Shown here: positions 55,306 through 64,000 of the stretch, piece by piece | Position numbering within the stretch: the stretch's first letter is position 1 | How the letters are laid out: every line of letters starts with the position of its first letter | Assembly (NCBI RefSeq): GCF_016185115.1 | Contig: NZ_JACPOF010000017.1 | Span: forward strand, 372,001 to 436,000 | Length of the DNA stretch: 64,000 nt | Origin: Polaromonas sp. | GTDB lineage: Bacteria; Pseudomonadota; Gammaproteobacteria; Burkholderiales; Burkholderiaceae_C | Direction of reading: 5' to 3' | The notes under the pieces: model-generated | Database searches by the model: none | Seen by the model: only the letters and a program-made list of their open reading frames with translations | Told to the model about the DNA's origin: nothing | Made by a program: the position numbers and the translations under genes

Positions 55306-56298
55306 ATGAACACCACCCCTTCCCAAGGCAGCCTGCGCCGCCGCACCGCCCTTCTGTCCGTTGCCGCCTTGGCGATGTCGTCGACCCTCGCATTCGCGCA
55401 ACCCAGGGTCATGCGCATCATCGTCCCCTACGCCCCCGGCGGCCCCATCGACGTGACGGCCCGCCTGATGGCCGAACGTGTGAAGGATTCGCTCGGCACC
55501 GTCATCATTGAAAACAAACCCGGTGGTGGCGGCAACATCGGTGTCGATGCGATTGCCAAGGCTGCGCCTGACGGCATGACGATTGGTATTTCTGCCGTCG
55601 CCACGCACGCCATCAACCCGTGGCTGTACAGCAAGATGCCTTACAACGCCGCCACCGACTTTGCACCCATCACGCAGATGCTGCGGGTACCCAACGTGCT
55701 GGTCATGAACGCCGACACCGCCAATCGCCTGAAGATCAACACGGTGGCTGACCTTGTCAAATACGCCAAGGCCAACCCCGGCAAGCTCAACTACGGCAGC
55801 GGTGGCAACGGCAGCGCCGGCCACCTGGCCGGAGAAATGTTCAAGGCCCAGGCCGGCATTTTTGCGGTGCACATTCCCTATAACGGTGGCAACCCGGCGC
55901 AGCTCGCGCTGCTCAGCGGCCAGGTTGATTTCAACTTTGACAACCTCGCCACCGCATCGGCCAACATCAAGGCCGGCAAGCTCAAGGCGATTGCCGTCAC
56001 CACCGCCAAACGCAGCGCCGTGCTGCCCGACACACCGGCCATCGCCGAGACGCTCAAGGGTTTCGAGATCGACACCTGGTGGGGACTGGTGGCGCCTGCG
56101 GGCACCCCGCCCGATGTGGTCGCCAAACTGAACAAGGCTTTTGTCGATGCGCTGAACACGCCCGAAGCCAAAACACGTTTTGCTGCGCTCATGGCTGAAC
56201 CGGTGGCCAGCTCACCTGCGGAGTTTGGCGCCTTCATGAAAAGCGAACTCGCCAAATACGAGAAGGTCGTCAAGGCCTCGGGCGCCAAGGTTGACTGA
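55306..56298 (+). CDS. TctC/Bug-type solute-binding receptor
   Basis: 330 residues from MNTTPSQGSLRRR. A twin-Arg-like basic start is followed by a hydrophobic signal ending AFAQP. RIIVPYAPGGPIDVTARL and NKPGGGGNIG are family hallmarks. It is the second of three such receptors in this region without TctAB partners. A LysR gene follows after 47 bp on the same strand. Confidence 0.9.
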   Translation: MNTTPSQGSLRRRTALLSVAALAMSSTLAFAQPRVMRIIVPYAPGGPIDVTARLMAERVKDSLGTVIIENKPGGGGNIGVDAIAKAAPDGMTIGISAVATHAINPWLYSKMPYNAATDFAPITQMLRVPNVLVMNADTANRLKINTVADLVKYAKANPGKLNYGSGGNGSAGHLAGEMFKAQAGIFAVHIPYNGGNPAQLALLSGQVDFNFDNLATASANIKAGKLKAIAVTTAKRSAVLPDTPAIAETLKGFEIDTWWGLVAPAGTPPDVVAKLNKAFVDALNTPEAKTRFAALMAEPVASSPAEFGAFMKSELAKYEKVVKASGAKVD

Positions 56299-56345
56299 AG
56301 CGTTGACTTGCGCAGGCAGCATGGCGCGGTGAAGAACAGGCCACC

Positions 56346-57266
56346 ATGAAGCTCCACCACCTGCGCGACTTTCTCGCCATCGTCGAGAAAGAAAGCATCA
56401 GCGCCGCCGCCAAGCACCTGGGCATTGCCCAGCCTTCGCTGAGCCGCAGCATTCGCGAGCTTGAAAAAGAGCTGGGTGCACCGCTGTTTGAACGCCATGC
56501 GCGCGGCGCGGCCCTGACGCAGATGGGCATCGTGTTCGCACGCCGTGCACGCATGGCGATGGGCGAGCTTGAAAAAGGCCGCGCAGAAATCAGCCAGATG
56601 CAGGGCGAGGTGCATGGCGATGTGACCGTCTGCATCTCGGGCGTCAGCCACCTCACCCTGCTGGGCGAATCACTCACCCCTTTCCAGAAGCGCTACCCGC
56701 TGGTCAAGCTGCACCTGATCGAGGGTGTCTACCCGCAGGTCGAAAGCCGGTTGCGCGAAGGCAGCATTGACGCCTATGTGGGCCCGGTGCCTGACGTCAA
56801 CATACCGCCAGACCTGCGGGTCGAGAAACTCTTTCAGCCCTCACGTGTGGTGCTGGCGCGCAAGGGCCACCCGTTGGCCGGCGCAAGGTCGCTGGCCGAA
56901 CTGGTCGATGCGAACTGGCTCACTACCTCCATCACCGACAAGGCCGAACTTGAATTCGGCGCCATCTTTGAAGCGCAAGGCCTGCCGCCCCCCCGGTTGT
57001 CGATGCGCGTGGGCTCCAGCATGACGCTGATCACCGCACTGACGAGCAGTGACGCCATCGTGATCAGCTCGCGCACATGGGCCGACCTGCCCATGTTCAG
57101 GGACCTGCTGACCGTGATTGAAGTCGAACAGATACTCAGCGCTCCCGCCATCGCGCTGATCTACCGCGCCGCCGTGCCGCCCACGCCGGCAGCGGAGTAC
57201 TTCTGCGACATGATCCGCCGCGCGGCGGTGCCCATGCTCAAGCGCTATCCCCCGCCAGCCATATAG
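56346..57266 (+). CDS. LysR-family transcriptional regulator
   Basis: 306 residues with a classic LysR N-terminus (MKLHHLRDFLAIVEKESISAA; helix AKHLGIAQPSLSRSIRELE). The effector domain is at about 90-290. It lies downstream of a TctC receptor and upstream of the SnoaL-like/TctC pair. Confidence 0.94.
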   Translation: MKLHHLRDFLAIVEKESISAAAKHLGIAQPSLSRSIRELEKELGAPLFERHARGAALTQMGIVFARRARMAMGELEKGRAEISQMQGEVHGDVTVCISGVSHLTLLGESLTPFQKRYPLVKLHLIEGVYPQVESRLREGSIDAYVGPVPDVNIPPDLRVEKLFQPSRVVLARKGHPLAGARSLAELVDANWLTTSITDKAELEFGAIFEAQGLPPPRLSMRVGSSMTLITALTSSDAIVISSRTWADLPMFRDLLTVIEVEQILSAPAIALIYRAAVPPTPAAEYFCDMIRRAAVPMLKRYPPPAI

Positions 57267-57287
57267 GCTTTTCGTATGCGCCCCACA

Positions 57288-57304
57288 CATGCCTCGCAGG
57301 CATG
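57288..57304 (+). terminator. Short hairpin after the LysR gene (no T tract)
   Basis: CATGCCT-CGC-AGGCATG, a perfect 7-bp stem 21 bp after the stop. Lacking a T run, it may be a weak terminator or an operator for the next operon. Confidence 0.3.
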
Positions 57305-57415
57305 GGTCGCATCAAACTGCCATCTTCACGGATACGCCCCCAGTCCCTACAGTGGCATACGGACAGGCGATTTGCCTTCCCCAACAACGACAAGCGCGAC
57401 TGAAGGAGACAAGTC

Positions 57416-58045
57416 TTGACACAACATTCCGTGAGCATGGACGAACTGCTGGACCAGTTCCAGATTGCGCAACTGACGCAAAACTGGGGCAACTGGCGCG
57501 ATACCGGCGACTGGGAGCGGCTGCGCAACTGCTACACACCGGACGCCACCATGGTGACCACCTGGTACAACGGTCCGGCCGCAGGTTTCCTGGAGGCCAG
57601 CATCCAGGGCCGCAAGCGGCAACCCAAGGACCGCGGCGGCATGCACGTCATTGGCGGCACCACCAGCTACGTCAAGGGCAGGCGCGCCACGGCTGAATCG
57701 CGCATCACGCTGCTGCTGCGCAGCGAAGTGCACGGCCAGCTGGTCGACATCACCGTGTACGGCCGCTTCATCGACTGCCTGCTCAAGTGCGATGATGGCC
57801 AGTGGCGCATACAGTCGCGTGAGCCGGTGTACGACAAGGACTTTCTGCGCACCGTAGACCCGGCCGGCTCTGTCAGCCTCGACCCCACCGAACTTGCGAA
57901 ATACCCGCTGGGCTTTCGCCATCTGGCCTATGTGCAGGCATCCGAGGGCCACAGCATCACCCTGGGCATTCCAGCCACTTACAGCGACGAAGAACAAGCA
58001 ATCTACGCCAAAGGCAGAGCCTGGCTTGAAGGAGACAAATCATGA
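57416..58045 (+). CDS. SnoaL/NTF2-like fold protein with TTG start
   Basis: 209 residues. The region about 8-140 fits the NTF2-like cone fold: LLDQFQIAQLTQNWGNWRDTGDWERLRNCYTPDATM. Such proteins act as small-molecule isomerases, hydrolases or dioxygenase beta-like subunits; the function here is unknown. Start TTG 57416 is chosen because GAAGGAGA lies 6 bp upstream; the first ATG (57437) has none. Its stop overlaps the next TctC start by 4 bp. Confidence 0.8.
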   Translation: MTQHSVSMDELLDQFQIAQLTQNWGNWRDTGDWERLRNCYTPDATMVTTWYNGPAAGFLEASIQGRKRQPKDRGGMHVIGGTTSYVKGRRATAESRITLLLRSEVHGQLVDITVYGRFIDCLLKCDDGQWRIQSREPVYDKDFLRTVDPAGSVSLDPTELAKYPLGFRHLAYVQASEGHSITLGIPATYSDEEQAIYAKGRAWLEGDKS

Positions 58046-59028
58046 AAAAAATCATTTCGACACTGGCTGCCGTGTGCATGAGCACAGGTCTTGGCCTGGG
58101 CATGGCGTCGTCGTCGATGGCGCAGGCCTACCCGACCAAAGCCGTCACGCTGATCGTCGGCACCACCGCCGGCGGCGGCTATGACCTGGTAGCCCGCCGC
58201 CTTGAAAAGGCCATGACCAAAAACCTCGGCCAGAGCATTGTGGTGGTCAACCGCCCAGGCGCGGGCTCGCTGGTCGGCACCATGGCCGTCCTGCAGGCGC
58301 CACCCGACGGCTACACCCTGGCCATGGGCGGCCTGGCCAACATGGTGTTCAACGCGGCGCTGTACAAAAAACTGCCCTACGACCCGCTCGCCGATTTCAC
58401 CGCCATCGGCATCGCAGCCGAAAGCCCGTATGTGATGGTGACCCGCAAGGATCTGGGTTTGACCGACCTGGCGTCCATCGTCAAATATGCCAAGGCCAAC
58501 CCCGGCAAGCTGAACCTCGCCAACATCGGCGCCGGCACCGGCCAGCAGGTGCTGGCAGCGGCGTTTCTGAAGGAAGCCGGCGTCAACATGACCAACGTGC
58601 CCTACCAGGGCGCGCAGCCAGTCTACATCGATCTGCTGGGCGGGCGCGTCGACATCTACATCGACTCGCTGCCGTCAGCGCGCCGCTTTATCGAAAGCAA
58701 GCAGGTCAACGCCCTGTTTGTGACAGGCCCGAAACGCGACGCCACGCTGAACACCATCCCGACCGCCCGCGAATCCGGCTTTCCTGCGCTGGAGATGACC
58801 ACCTGGTTTGGCCTTTTCGCGCCATCGAAAACACCGCCTGAGGCCATTGCGCGTTTGAACAAAGCCATGGAAGCCTCACTGGCTGATGAAGACATGCGCA
58901 AGGAGCTGGCCGCCGGCGGGTTCGATCCGAAACCCTGGGTACCACCCGCTGAAACAGCGCGCTTCGTGAAGGCCGAGTACACCAAGTGGACCAAGGTGAT
59001 CAAGGACGCCGGGATCACGCTGGATTGA
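58042..59028 (+). CDS. TctC/Bug-type solute-binding receptor
   Basis: 328 residues with a Sec signal peptide (cleavage near SSMAQA). Conserved VTLIVGTTAGGGYDLVARRL and NRPGAGSLVG. It overlaps the SnoaL-like gene by ATGA, so receptor and enzyme are made together. It is the third orphan TctC of the region. Confidence 0.92.
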   Translation: MKKIISTLAAVCMSTGLGLGMASSSMAQAYPTKAVTLIVGTTAGGGYDLVARRLEKAMTKNLGQSIVVVNRPGAGSLVGTMAVLQAPPDGYTLAMGGLANMVFNAALYKKLPYDPLADFTAIGIAAESPYVMVTRKDLGLTDLASIVKYAKANPGKLNLANIGAGTGQQVLAAAFLKEAGVNMTNVPYQGAQPVYIDLLGGRVDIYIDSLPSARRFIESKQVNALFVTGPKRDATLNTIPTARESGFPALEMTTWFGLFAPSKTPPEAIARLNKAMEASLADEDMRKELAAGGFDPKPWVPPAETARFVKAEYTKWTKVIKDAGITLD

Positions 59029-59074
59029 CGGACGTTGAGATGCGGGATTGCCGCTGACCCCTGAATCATCCCGC

Positions 59075-59146
59075 GTCATCCCGGACTTGATCCCGGATCC
59101 ATCCCCGCTTCGTTGAGCATGGATTGCGGATCAGGTCCGCAATGAC
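59075..59146. repeat. REP-like palindromic repeat, copy B
   Basis: GTCATCCCGGACTTGATCC with GGATCCATCCCCG and ATTGCGGAT-CAG-GTCCGCAAT. Inverse-orientation homologue of 29580-29651. Confidence 0.75.
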
Positions 59147-59170
59147 AAGCGATGAACGGCAATCCGCATT

Positions 59171-59347
59171 TTTTTAACGCCCACGGCAAAAATTTAACGT
59201 GGATGTTAAAAAATGCGCCTGAGCGGCCCATTTTTCAATTTGTATGGCTTGAAATAGCCGAAAAGCAGGTCAAAAAGGCCTGTTTTAGGTGCCAAATATG
59301 GCTGTAGGCCAATAGATATGCACGTGAGTAGCTACGAATTTAATAGC
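59171..59347 (+). repeat. Convergent-junction intergenic repeat, copy 4
   Basis: Same orientation as copy 1: TTTAACGTGGATGTTAAAAAATG, GCGGCCCATTT, then GGTGCCAAATATGGC, GGCCAATAGATATGCACG and TAATAGC. More diverged than copies 2 and 3. Confidence 0.75.
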
Positions 59348-59409
59348 AATTCCAGTGAATCCAGCAATCCGTACCATCACCGCTGGGCTTGAAGCGACCG
59401 GATGACCCT

Positions 59410-59760
59410 CTATTCCGACCAAACCGCAAACTCGTTCCCGCTGGGCTCGGTGAAGTGGAACCTGCGACCGCCCGGAAACGCGAAGATGGGCTTCACGACC
59501 TTGCCGCCCGCAGCGACAACACTCGCCAAAGTCTCTTCAAGACGGTCGCTATAAAAAACAATCAGCGCGCTGCCCTTGTCCGTGCTTGCAGTCAGCTCTG
59601 ACCTGAAGAACCCGCCATCCAGGCCCTGCCCTGAAAAGGCGATGTAGTCAGGGCCATAGTCATCGAAGGCCCAGCCAAACGCGGTTTGAAAAAACAGTTT
59701 GGTCGCATCGAGGTCACGGGCCGGGTATTCGACGTAGTTGATCTTGTTGTGGGCTGGCAT
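59410..59760 (-). CDS. VOC-family protein (glyoxalase-like)
   Basis: A 116-residue single-module vicinal oxygen chelate protein: INYVEYPARDLDATKLFFQTAFGW at the start and FHFTEPSGNEFAVW at the end, where the Glu would bind a metal. Function unknown. It follows livF by 23 bp and may be the last gene of that operon. Confidence 0.88.
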   Translation of the reverse strand: MPAHNKINYVEYPARDLDATKLFFQTAFGWAFDDYGPDYIAFSGQGLDGGFFRSELTASTDKGSALIVFYSDRLEETLASVVAAGGKVVKPIFAFPGGRRFHFTEPSGNEFAVWSE

Positions 59761-59783
59761 GCTGCGCTCCTGCGATCCAGGAT

Positions 59784-60500
59784 TTATTCACCCAGATAAG
59801 CAGCCCGCACACGCGGGTCATCCAGCAGCTTCTTCGCATCGCCATTCATGGTGACGATGCCCGACTCCATCACATAACCGCGGTCGGCAATGCCCAGCGC
59901 ACGGCTGGCGTTCTGCTCGACCAGCAGCACGGTGACGCCGCGCGCATACACATCACGCACCACCTCAAAAATCTTGTCAACCATGATGGGCGACAGGCCC
60001 ATCGACGGTTCGTCGAGCATCAGCACCTTGGGGCGGCTCATCAGCGCGCGGCCCATGGCCAGCATCTGCTGCTCGCCGCCGCTCATGGTGCCGGCGAGCT
60101 GGTCCTTGCGCTCTTTCAGGCGGGGGAAGATGGTGAACATCTTTTCTATATCTTCGGCAATGCCCGCCTTGTCACTGCGGATGTAGGCGCCCATCTGCAG
60201 GTTCTCGGTGATGGTCATGCGCGTGAACACGCCTCGGCCTTCGGGCACCATGGCCAGGCCCGCCTTGACCAGATCCCACGCGCCCTTGCCGCGTATGCTT
60301 TTGCCGAGGTACTCAATGTCGCCATCGACCATGGGCAGCGTGCCGGTGATGGCCTTCATGGTGGTGGTCTTGCCTGCGCCGTTGGAGCCGATCAGCGTGA
60401 CGAGTTCACCCTCGTTGACATGCAGGTCAACGCCCTTGACAGCCTGGATGCCGCCGTACGCGACCTTCAGGCCGCTGATCTTGAGAAGTGTGTTTGCCAT
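59784..60500 (-). CDS. livF: Branched-chain amino acid-type ABC transporter ATPase
   Basis: 238 residues. Walker A GSNGAGKTT, signature MSGGEQQML, Walker B VLMLDEPSMGLSP. The LivF signature PEGRGVFTRMTITENL is visible. Works with LivG, LivM and LivH encoded upstream. Confidence 0.95.
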   Translation of the reverse strand: MANTLLKISGLKVAYGGIQAVKGVDLHVNEGELVTLIGSNGAGKTTTMKAITGTLPMVDGDIEYLGKSIRGKGAWDLVKAGLAMVPEGRGVFTRMTITENLQMGAYIRSDKAGIAEDIEKMFTIFPRLKERKDQLAGTMSGGEQQMLAMGRALMSRPKVLMLDEPSMGLSPIMVDKIFEVVRDVYARGVTVLLVEQNASRALGIADRGYVMESGIVTMNGDAKKLLDDPRVRAAYLGE

Positions 60501-60524
60501 GTTGTTGTTTCTTTCCAATGGCGC

Positions 60525-61292
60525 TCAGTGACCAGTGCCCAGATAGGCGGTGATCACTTTTTCATTCTTCTGCACATCGGCAGGCGCACCCTCGGCAATC
60601 TGCTTGCCGTAGTCGAGCACGGTCACGCGGTCGCACAGGCCCATGACGAGCTTGACGTCATGTTCGATCAGCAGGATCGTGCGGTTGTCCTTGCGGATCT
60701 GGTCTATGAGTTCGCGCAGCTGCACCTTCTCGGTCGCATTCATGCCGGCGGCGGGCTCGTCGAGCGCGATGAGTTGCGGGTCTGTCGCCAGTGCGCGGGC
60801 AATTTCAAGCCTGCGCTGGTCGCCATAGCTCAGCGTGCGGGCCTTGAAGTCTGCGTATTTGGCTATGCCTACATAGTCCAGCAACTCATGTGCGCGTTTG
60901 GCAATCGCCGCTTCTTCGGATTTGAAGCCAGGCGTGCGCAAGACAGCGCCCATCAAGCCGGATTTGGTGCGGATGTGCCGGCCCACCATGACGTTCTCAA
61001 GCGCCGTCATTTCTGCGAAGAGGCGGATGTTCTGGAAGGTACGGGCAATGCCGGCCCTGGCGACCTCATGCACCGCCGTAGGTGTGTACTTCTTGCCGGC
61101 CAGTTCAAAGCTGCCGCTGTCGGGCGTGTAGAGGCCCGTCAGCACATTGAAAAATGTGGTCTTGCCCGCGCCGTTGGGGCCTATCAGGCCATAGACCTGG
61201 CCGCGCTCGATGTGGATGCCAACATCACTGAGGGCCTGCAGGCCACCAAAGCGCTTGGAGACACCTGAGACTTTGAGAATGGTTTCGCTCAT
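60525..61292 (-). CDS. livG: Branched-chain amino acid-type ABC transporter ATPase
   Basis: 255 residues from MSETILKVSGVSKRFGG. Walker A GPNGAGKTT, signature LSYGDQRRLEIARAL, Walker B IALDEPAAGMN, and IARTFQNIRLF, all typical of LivG. The longer upstream frame overlaps livM and is not used. Confidence 0.95.
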   Translation of the reverse strand: MSETILKVSGVSKRFGGLQALSDVGIHIERGQVYGLIGPNGAGKTTFFNVLTGLYTPDSGSFELAGKKYTPTAVHEVARAGIARTFQNIRLFAEMTALENVMVGRHIRTKSGLMGAVLRTPGFKSEEAAIAKRAHELLDYVGIAKYADFKARTLSYGDQRRLEIARALATDPQLIALDEPAAGMNATEKVQLRELIDQIRKDNRTILLIEHDVKLVMGLCDRVTVLDYGKQIAEGAPADVQKNEKVITAYLGTGH

Positions 61293-61302
61293 GCCATTCT
61301 CC

Positions 61303-62415
61303 TTATGGATTGATGGAACTGGAAGGCACGGGCGCAACAGGCTTGATGCGCGTCTTGCCATGCTCGGGTGAAGGCCAGAGCCCGCGCGGTCGTAGCAGCA
61401 TGATGACAATCATCGCCAGTGCGATCAGCAACTGCCGCAGGATGGATGAATCAAGCCGCCCATCGGTCATGGCCTGTAGCGGACCTGCAACGTGACGCAA
61501 TACTTCGGGCAGGGCTGCAAGCAACAGCGCGCCAATGATGACGCCCGGCAAATGCCCAATGCCACCCAGCACCACCATGGCAACAATCATGATGGACTCC
61601 ATCAAACTGAAAGACTCGGGCGATACAAAACCCTGGAAGGCCGCGAACATCGCGCCCGACACACCGCCGAAAGTAGCACCCATACCGAAGGCCAGCAGCT
61701 TGAGGTTGCGGGTGTTGATGCCCATGGCCTTGGCGGCGATCTCGTCTTCACGAATCGCCATCCAGGCGCGACCTATGCGCGAATTTTCAAGCCGGTGGCA
61801 GATGACGATGGAGACGATCACCAGCGCCAGGAAGAGGTAGTAATACATGGACACCGAGTTGAAGGTGATGCCGAGAAATTCATGCGTCTTGCCAAGGTCA
61901 AAGCCGAAGAACTTCATCGAATCAATCTGGCTGATGCCTTTGGGGCCATTGGTCAGGTTGATGGGACGGTCCAGGTTGTTCAGGAAGACGCGGATGATTT
62001 CACCAAAACCCAGCGTGACGATGGCGAGGTAATCACCGCGCAATTTCAGCGTGGGTGCGCCCAGCAATACGCCGAATAATCCCGCCAGCGCAGCCGCAGC
62101 GGGGATGATGGCCCAGATGGGTAAATGCAGCCCGTTGGGGAACGCCGCCTTGATGGCCGGAAAGGCATCGGCCAGATGCGGCGAACCGAGCAATGCAAAC
62201 AGGTAGGCACCGACCGCAAAGAAGGCCACGTAGCCCAGATCCAGCAGGCCGGCATAACCGACCACGATGTTCAGGCCCAGCGCCAGCAGCACATAAAGCA
62301 GCGCCATGTCGACAATGCGCACCCAGGCGTTGCCGCCCTGCTGCAACAGCACTGGCAGTATCAGCAGTCCGATGGCGACGATGATGGAGGTGACGAGTTT
62401 GTTGGGTTTCATCAT
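61303..62415 (-). CDS. livM: Branched-chain amino acid-type ABC transporter permease
   Basis: A 370-residue permease with about nine or ten transmembrane helices. LNIVVGYAGLLDLGYVAFFAVGAY is the family hallmark and an MAIREDEIAAKAMGINT loop contacts the ATPase. It starts 9 bp after livH. Confidence 0.95.
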   Translation of the reverse strand: MMKPNKLVTSIIVAIGLLILPVLLQQGGNAWVRIVDMALLYVLLALGLNIVVGYAGLLDLGYVAFFAVGAYLFALLGSPHLADAFPAIKAAFPNGLHLPIWAIIPAAAALAGLFGVLLGAPTLKLRGDYLAIVTLGFGEIIRVFLNNLDRPINLTNGPKGISQIDSMKFFGFDLGKTHEFLGITFNSVSMYYYLFLALVIVSIVICHRLENSRIGRAWMAIREDEIAAKAMGINTRNLKLLAFGMGATFGGVSGAMFAAFQGFVSPESFSLMESIMIVAMVVLGGIGHLPGVIIGALLLAALPEVLRHVAGPLQAMTDGRLDSSILRQLLIALAMIVIMLLRPRGLWPSPEHGKTRIKPVAPVPSSSINP

Positions 62416-62424
62416 GATGTGTTC

Positions 62425-63354
62425 CTAGGCCCTGTCCGCCACACGTTCGCCCAGCAGGCCTGACGGCCTCAGGGTGAGCACGAAGATCAGCACGATGAAC
62501 GCGAAGATATCGGAGTACTGGCTGCCCAGAACGCCGCCTGTCAGCGGGCCGATGTAACCCGCCCCTATCGACTCGATGAGCCCGAGCAGGATGCCGCCCA
62601 GCACCGCACCGCCAAGGTTGCCGATGCCGCCGAACACCGCAGCGGTGAAAGCCTTGAGGCCGGGCAAAAAACCCATGGTGTGTTGCACGGTGCCGTAATT
62701 GGAGGCATACATCACGCCGGCCAGTGCGGCCAGCACGGCGCCGATGATGAAGGTGGCCGAGATAACCGTGTCCGGTTTGACACCCATGAGTGCGGCAACG
62801 CGCGGGTTCTCTGCGGTAGCGCGCATGGCCCTGCCCAGTTTTGTGTAATGCACCAGCCACATCAGGATGGACAGCGAGACCGCCGTGGCGCCAAGAATGA
62901 AAATCTGCGTCACGGTGATGACCGCGCCACCTACATGGATGGGGTCGGCCGGCAGCAGTGTCGGGTAGGGTTTGTAATTGGGCTTCCAGATGATCATGGC
63001 AAGTGTCTGCAGCAGCAGCGACATGCCGATGGCGGTGATCAGCGGTGCCAGTTTGGGGGAGTTGCGCAGTGGGCGGTAGGCGATTTTTTCAATCGCAAAA
63101 TTCAGCGCAGCGCAAACTACGCAGGCAATCAGCAAGGCAATCAGCAGGATCAGCCAGCCAGGGGCATTGGGCATGGACTCGCGCATCAGGCCGATGATGG
63201 TCCAGCTGGTCAGTGCGCCCACCATCAGTACCTCGCCGTGCGCGAAGTTGATGAGGTTGATGATGCCGTACACCATGGTGTACCCCAGAGCGATCAGGGC
63301 ATACATGCTGCCCAGAACCAGACCGTTGATGATCTGTTGCAGGAATACTTCCAT
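62425..63354 (-). CDS. livH: Branched-chain amino acid-type ABC transporter permease
   Basis: A 309-residue permease with about eight transmembrane helices; YALIALGYTMVYGIINLINFAHGE is the family hallmark. First gene of livH-M-G-F. No LivK-type receptor gene precedes it in the 223 bp before rarA. Confidence 0.95.
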   Translation of the reverse strand: MEVFLQQIINGLVLGSMYALIALGYTMVYGIINLINFAHGEVLMVGALTSWTIIGLMRESMPNAPGWLILLIALLIACVVCAALNFAIEKIAYRPLRNSPKLAPLITAIGMSLLLQTLAMIIWKPNYKPYPTLLPADPIHVGGAVITVTQIFILGATAVSLSILMWLVHYTKLGRAMRATAENPRVAALMGVKPDTVISATFIIGAVLAALAGVMYASNYGTVQHTMGFLPGLKAFTAAVFGGIGNLGGAVLGGILLGLIESIGAGYIGPLTGGVLGSQYSDIFAFIVLIFVLTLRPSGLLGERVADRA

Positions 63355-63577
63355 AAAACGGCTCTCCCATGACTTGTAGAAAATTCTGCGCGCCTGATTG
63401 TGAGGTCAGGTTAACAAAAAGCCCGCCTTGGTGGCAATGGAACTTGTCCAAAGACTGTCCACAGAGCCGGGGGCGAGCTGATGCGCAAATTGTAGCCACG
63501 GGGCTTTAGCGAGAATCGGGCCAACCTGCCGGTTTCTGCGGGGTTTACCCGTGGAAAACACAGGTCGATACTCTTTT

Positions 63578-64000
63578 TCAGTCGCCTTTTGACCCGGACT
63601 GTTTGTCCCGGTTTTTCTGCTTCAGCTCATTGAGCTTGTCGGCAATGCGGATTTCAAGGCCGCGGTTGACCGGGCGGTAAAACTCGGGCGCCTGCATGCC
63701 TTCGGGGAAATAGTTTTCACCGGCCGCAAAACCATCTTCCTCGTTGTGGGCGTAACGGTAGTTCTTGCCGTAATCCAGCGACTTCATGAGTTTGGTCGGG
63801 GCATTGCGCAGGTGCATGGGCACAGGGCGCGTTCCGTCATTCTTGATGAAGGCCTTGATCTCATTGAAGGCCACATAAGCGGCATTGGATTTGGGGGCAA
63901 TCGCCAGATAGAGCACACACTGCGCCAGCGCCAGTTCACCTTCAGGTGAGCCGAGCCGTTCATACACTTCGGCGGCATCAAGCGCCATGCGCAGCGCGCG
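63578..64000 (-). CDS. rarA: Replication-associated recombination protein A, C-terminal part
   Basis: The frame is open to the right edge, so the N-terminal AAA domain lies outside. The visible 140 residues match the RarA/MgsA C-terminus: QCVLYLAIAPKSNAAYVAFNEIK, PMHLRNAPTKLMKSLDYGKNYRYAHNEEDGF and YFPEGM. RarA acts at stalled replication forks. Confidence 0.93.
   Translation of the reverse strand, partial: RALRMALDAAEVYERLGSPEGELALAQCVLYLAIAPKSNAAYVAFNEIKAFIKNDGTRPVPMHLRNAPTKLMKSLDYGKNYRYAHNEEDGFAAGENYFPEGMQAPEFYRPVNRGLEIRIADKLNELKQKNRDKQSGSKGD

Larger units (their letters stand above)
59029..59409. other. Gene-free convergent junction filled with repeats
   Basis: 381 bp between the TctC and VOC genes. 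It contains a REP-like repeat (59075-59146) followed by copy 4 of the convergent-junction repeat (59171-59347). No gene is supportable. Confidence 0.75.

Overview
The window looks like a chromosome segment of a betaproteobacterium of the Burkholderiales, most probably Comamonadaceae (Polaromonas/Rhodoferax/Variovorax type). The clues are high GC with dense operons, several Bug/TctC-type solute receptors, a CX14CX2C QueE as known from Burkholderia, and Comamonadaceae-like intergenic repeats. This placement comes from gene content only; no 16S rRNA is present.

Layout. 1-7.1 kb is core: the end of a CheB methylesterase, a palindrome-rich MITE-like element, a REC-histidine kinase hybrid, prfB with its programmed +1 frameshift, pepN, fbp and tRNA-Thr(CGT). 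7.0-11.2 kb is accessory DNA. A 3-kb mini-island with a tyrosine integrase sits in the tRNA-Thr 3' end between two 45-bp direct repeats. Behind it lies what looks like a second, decayed island holding a HEPN-like gene and a scrap of integrase. 11.3-25.8 kb is mixed housekeeping: lipoproteins, ChrB-domain protein, CNNM/CorC transporter, ApaH, YihY, RhlE, YpfJ-type peptidase, Pcp, an ornithine cyclodeaminase-family reductase, a dCMP deaminase-like protein, guanine deaminase, and queD/queE. 26-38.2 kb is a purine salvage/catabolism block: MFS transporter, adenosine deaminase, a BMP-type nucleoside ABC transporter, a LysR regulator and xanthine dehydrogenase XdhAB, with guanine deaminase close by. 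38.4-45.9 kb holds a hydantoinase/oxoprolinase pair with a NitT/TauT-type ABC transporter and a divergent TetR regulator. 46.1-59.0 kb looks like an aromatic-acid catabolic region: BKACE enzyme, fumarylacetoacetase-like hydrolase, extradiol dioxygenase, Rieske oxygenase, FAD monooxygenase, two LysR regulators, an MFS transporter, a SnoaL-like protein and three orphan TctC receptors. 59.4-63.4 kb is a livHMGF branched-chain amino acid-type ABC transporter without its receptor, and the window closes in the 3' end of rarA.

The genes fit an organism that scavenges purines and aromatic or hydantoin-like compounds. The most unusual observations are: (i) a roughly 150-180 bp intergenic repeat family whose four copies occupy exactly the four wide convergent gene junctions outside the tRNA island; (ii) tandem tRNA-Thr mini-islands that share an att-cargo-integrase layout, one cargo being a HEPN-like protein; (iii) a TA-flanked MITE-like element that supplies the end of one gene and abuts the start of the next.
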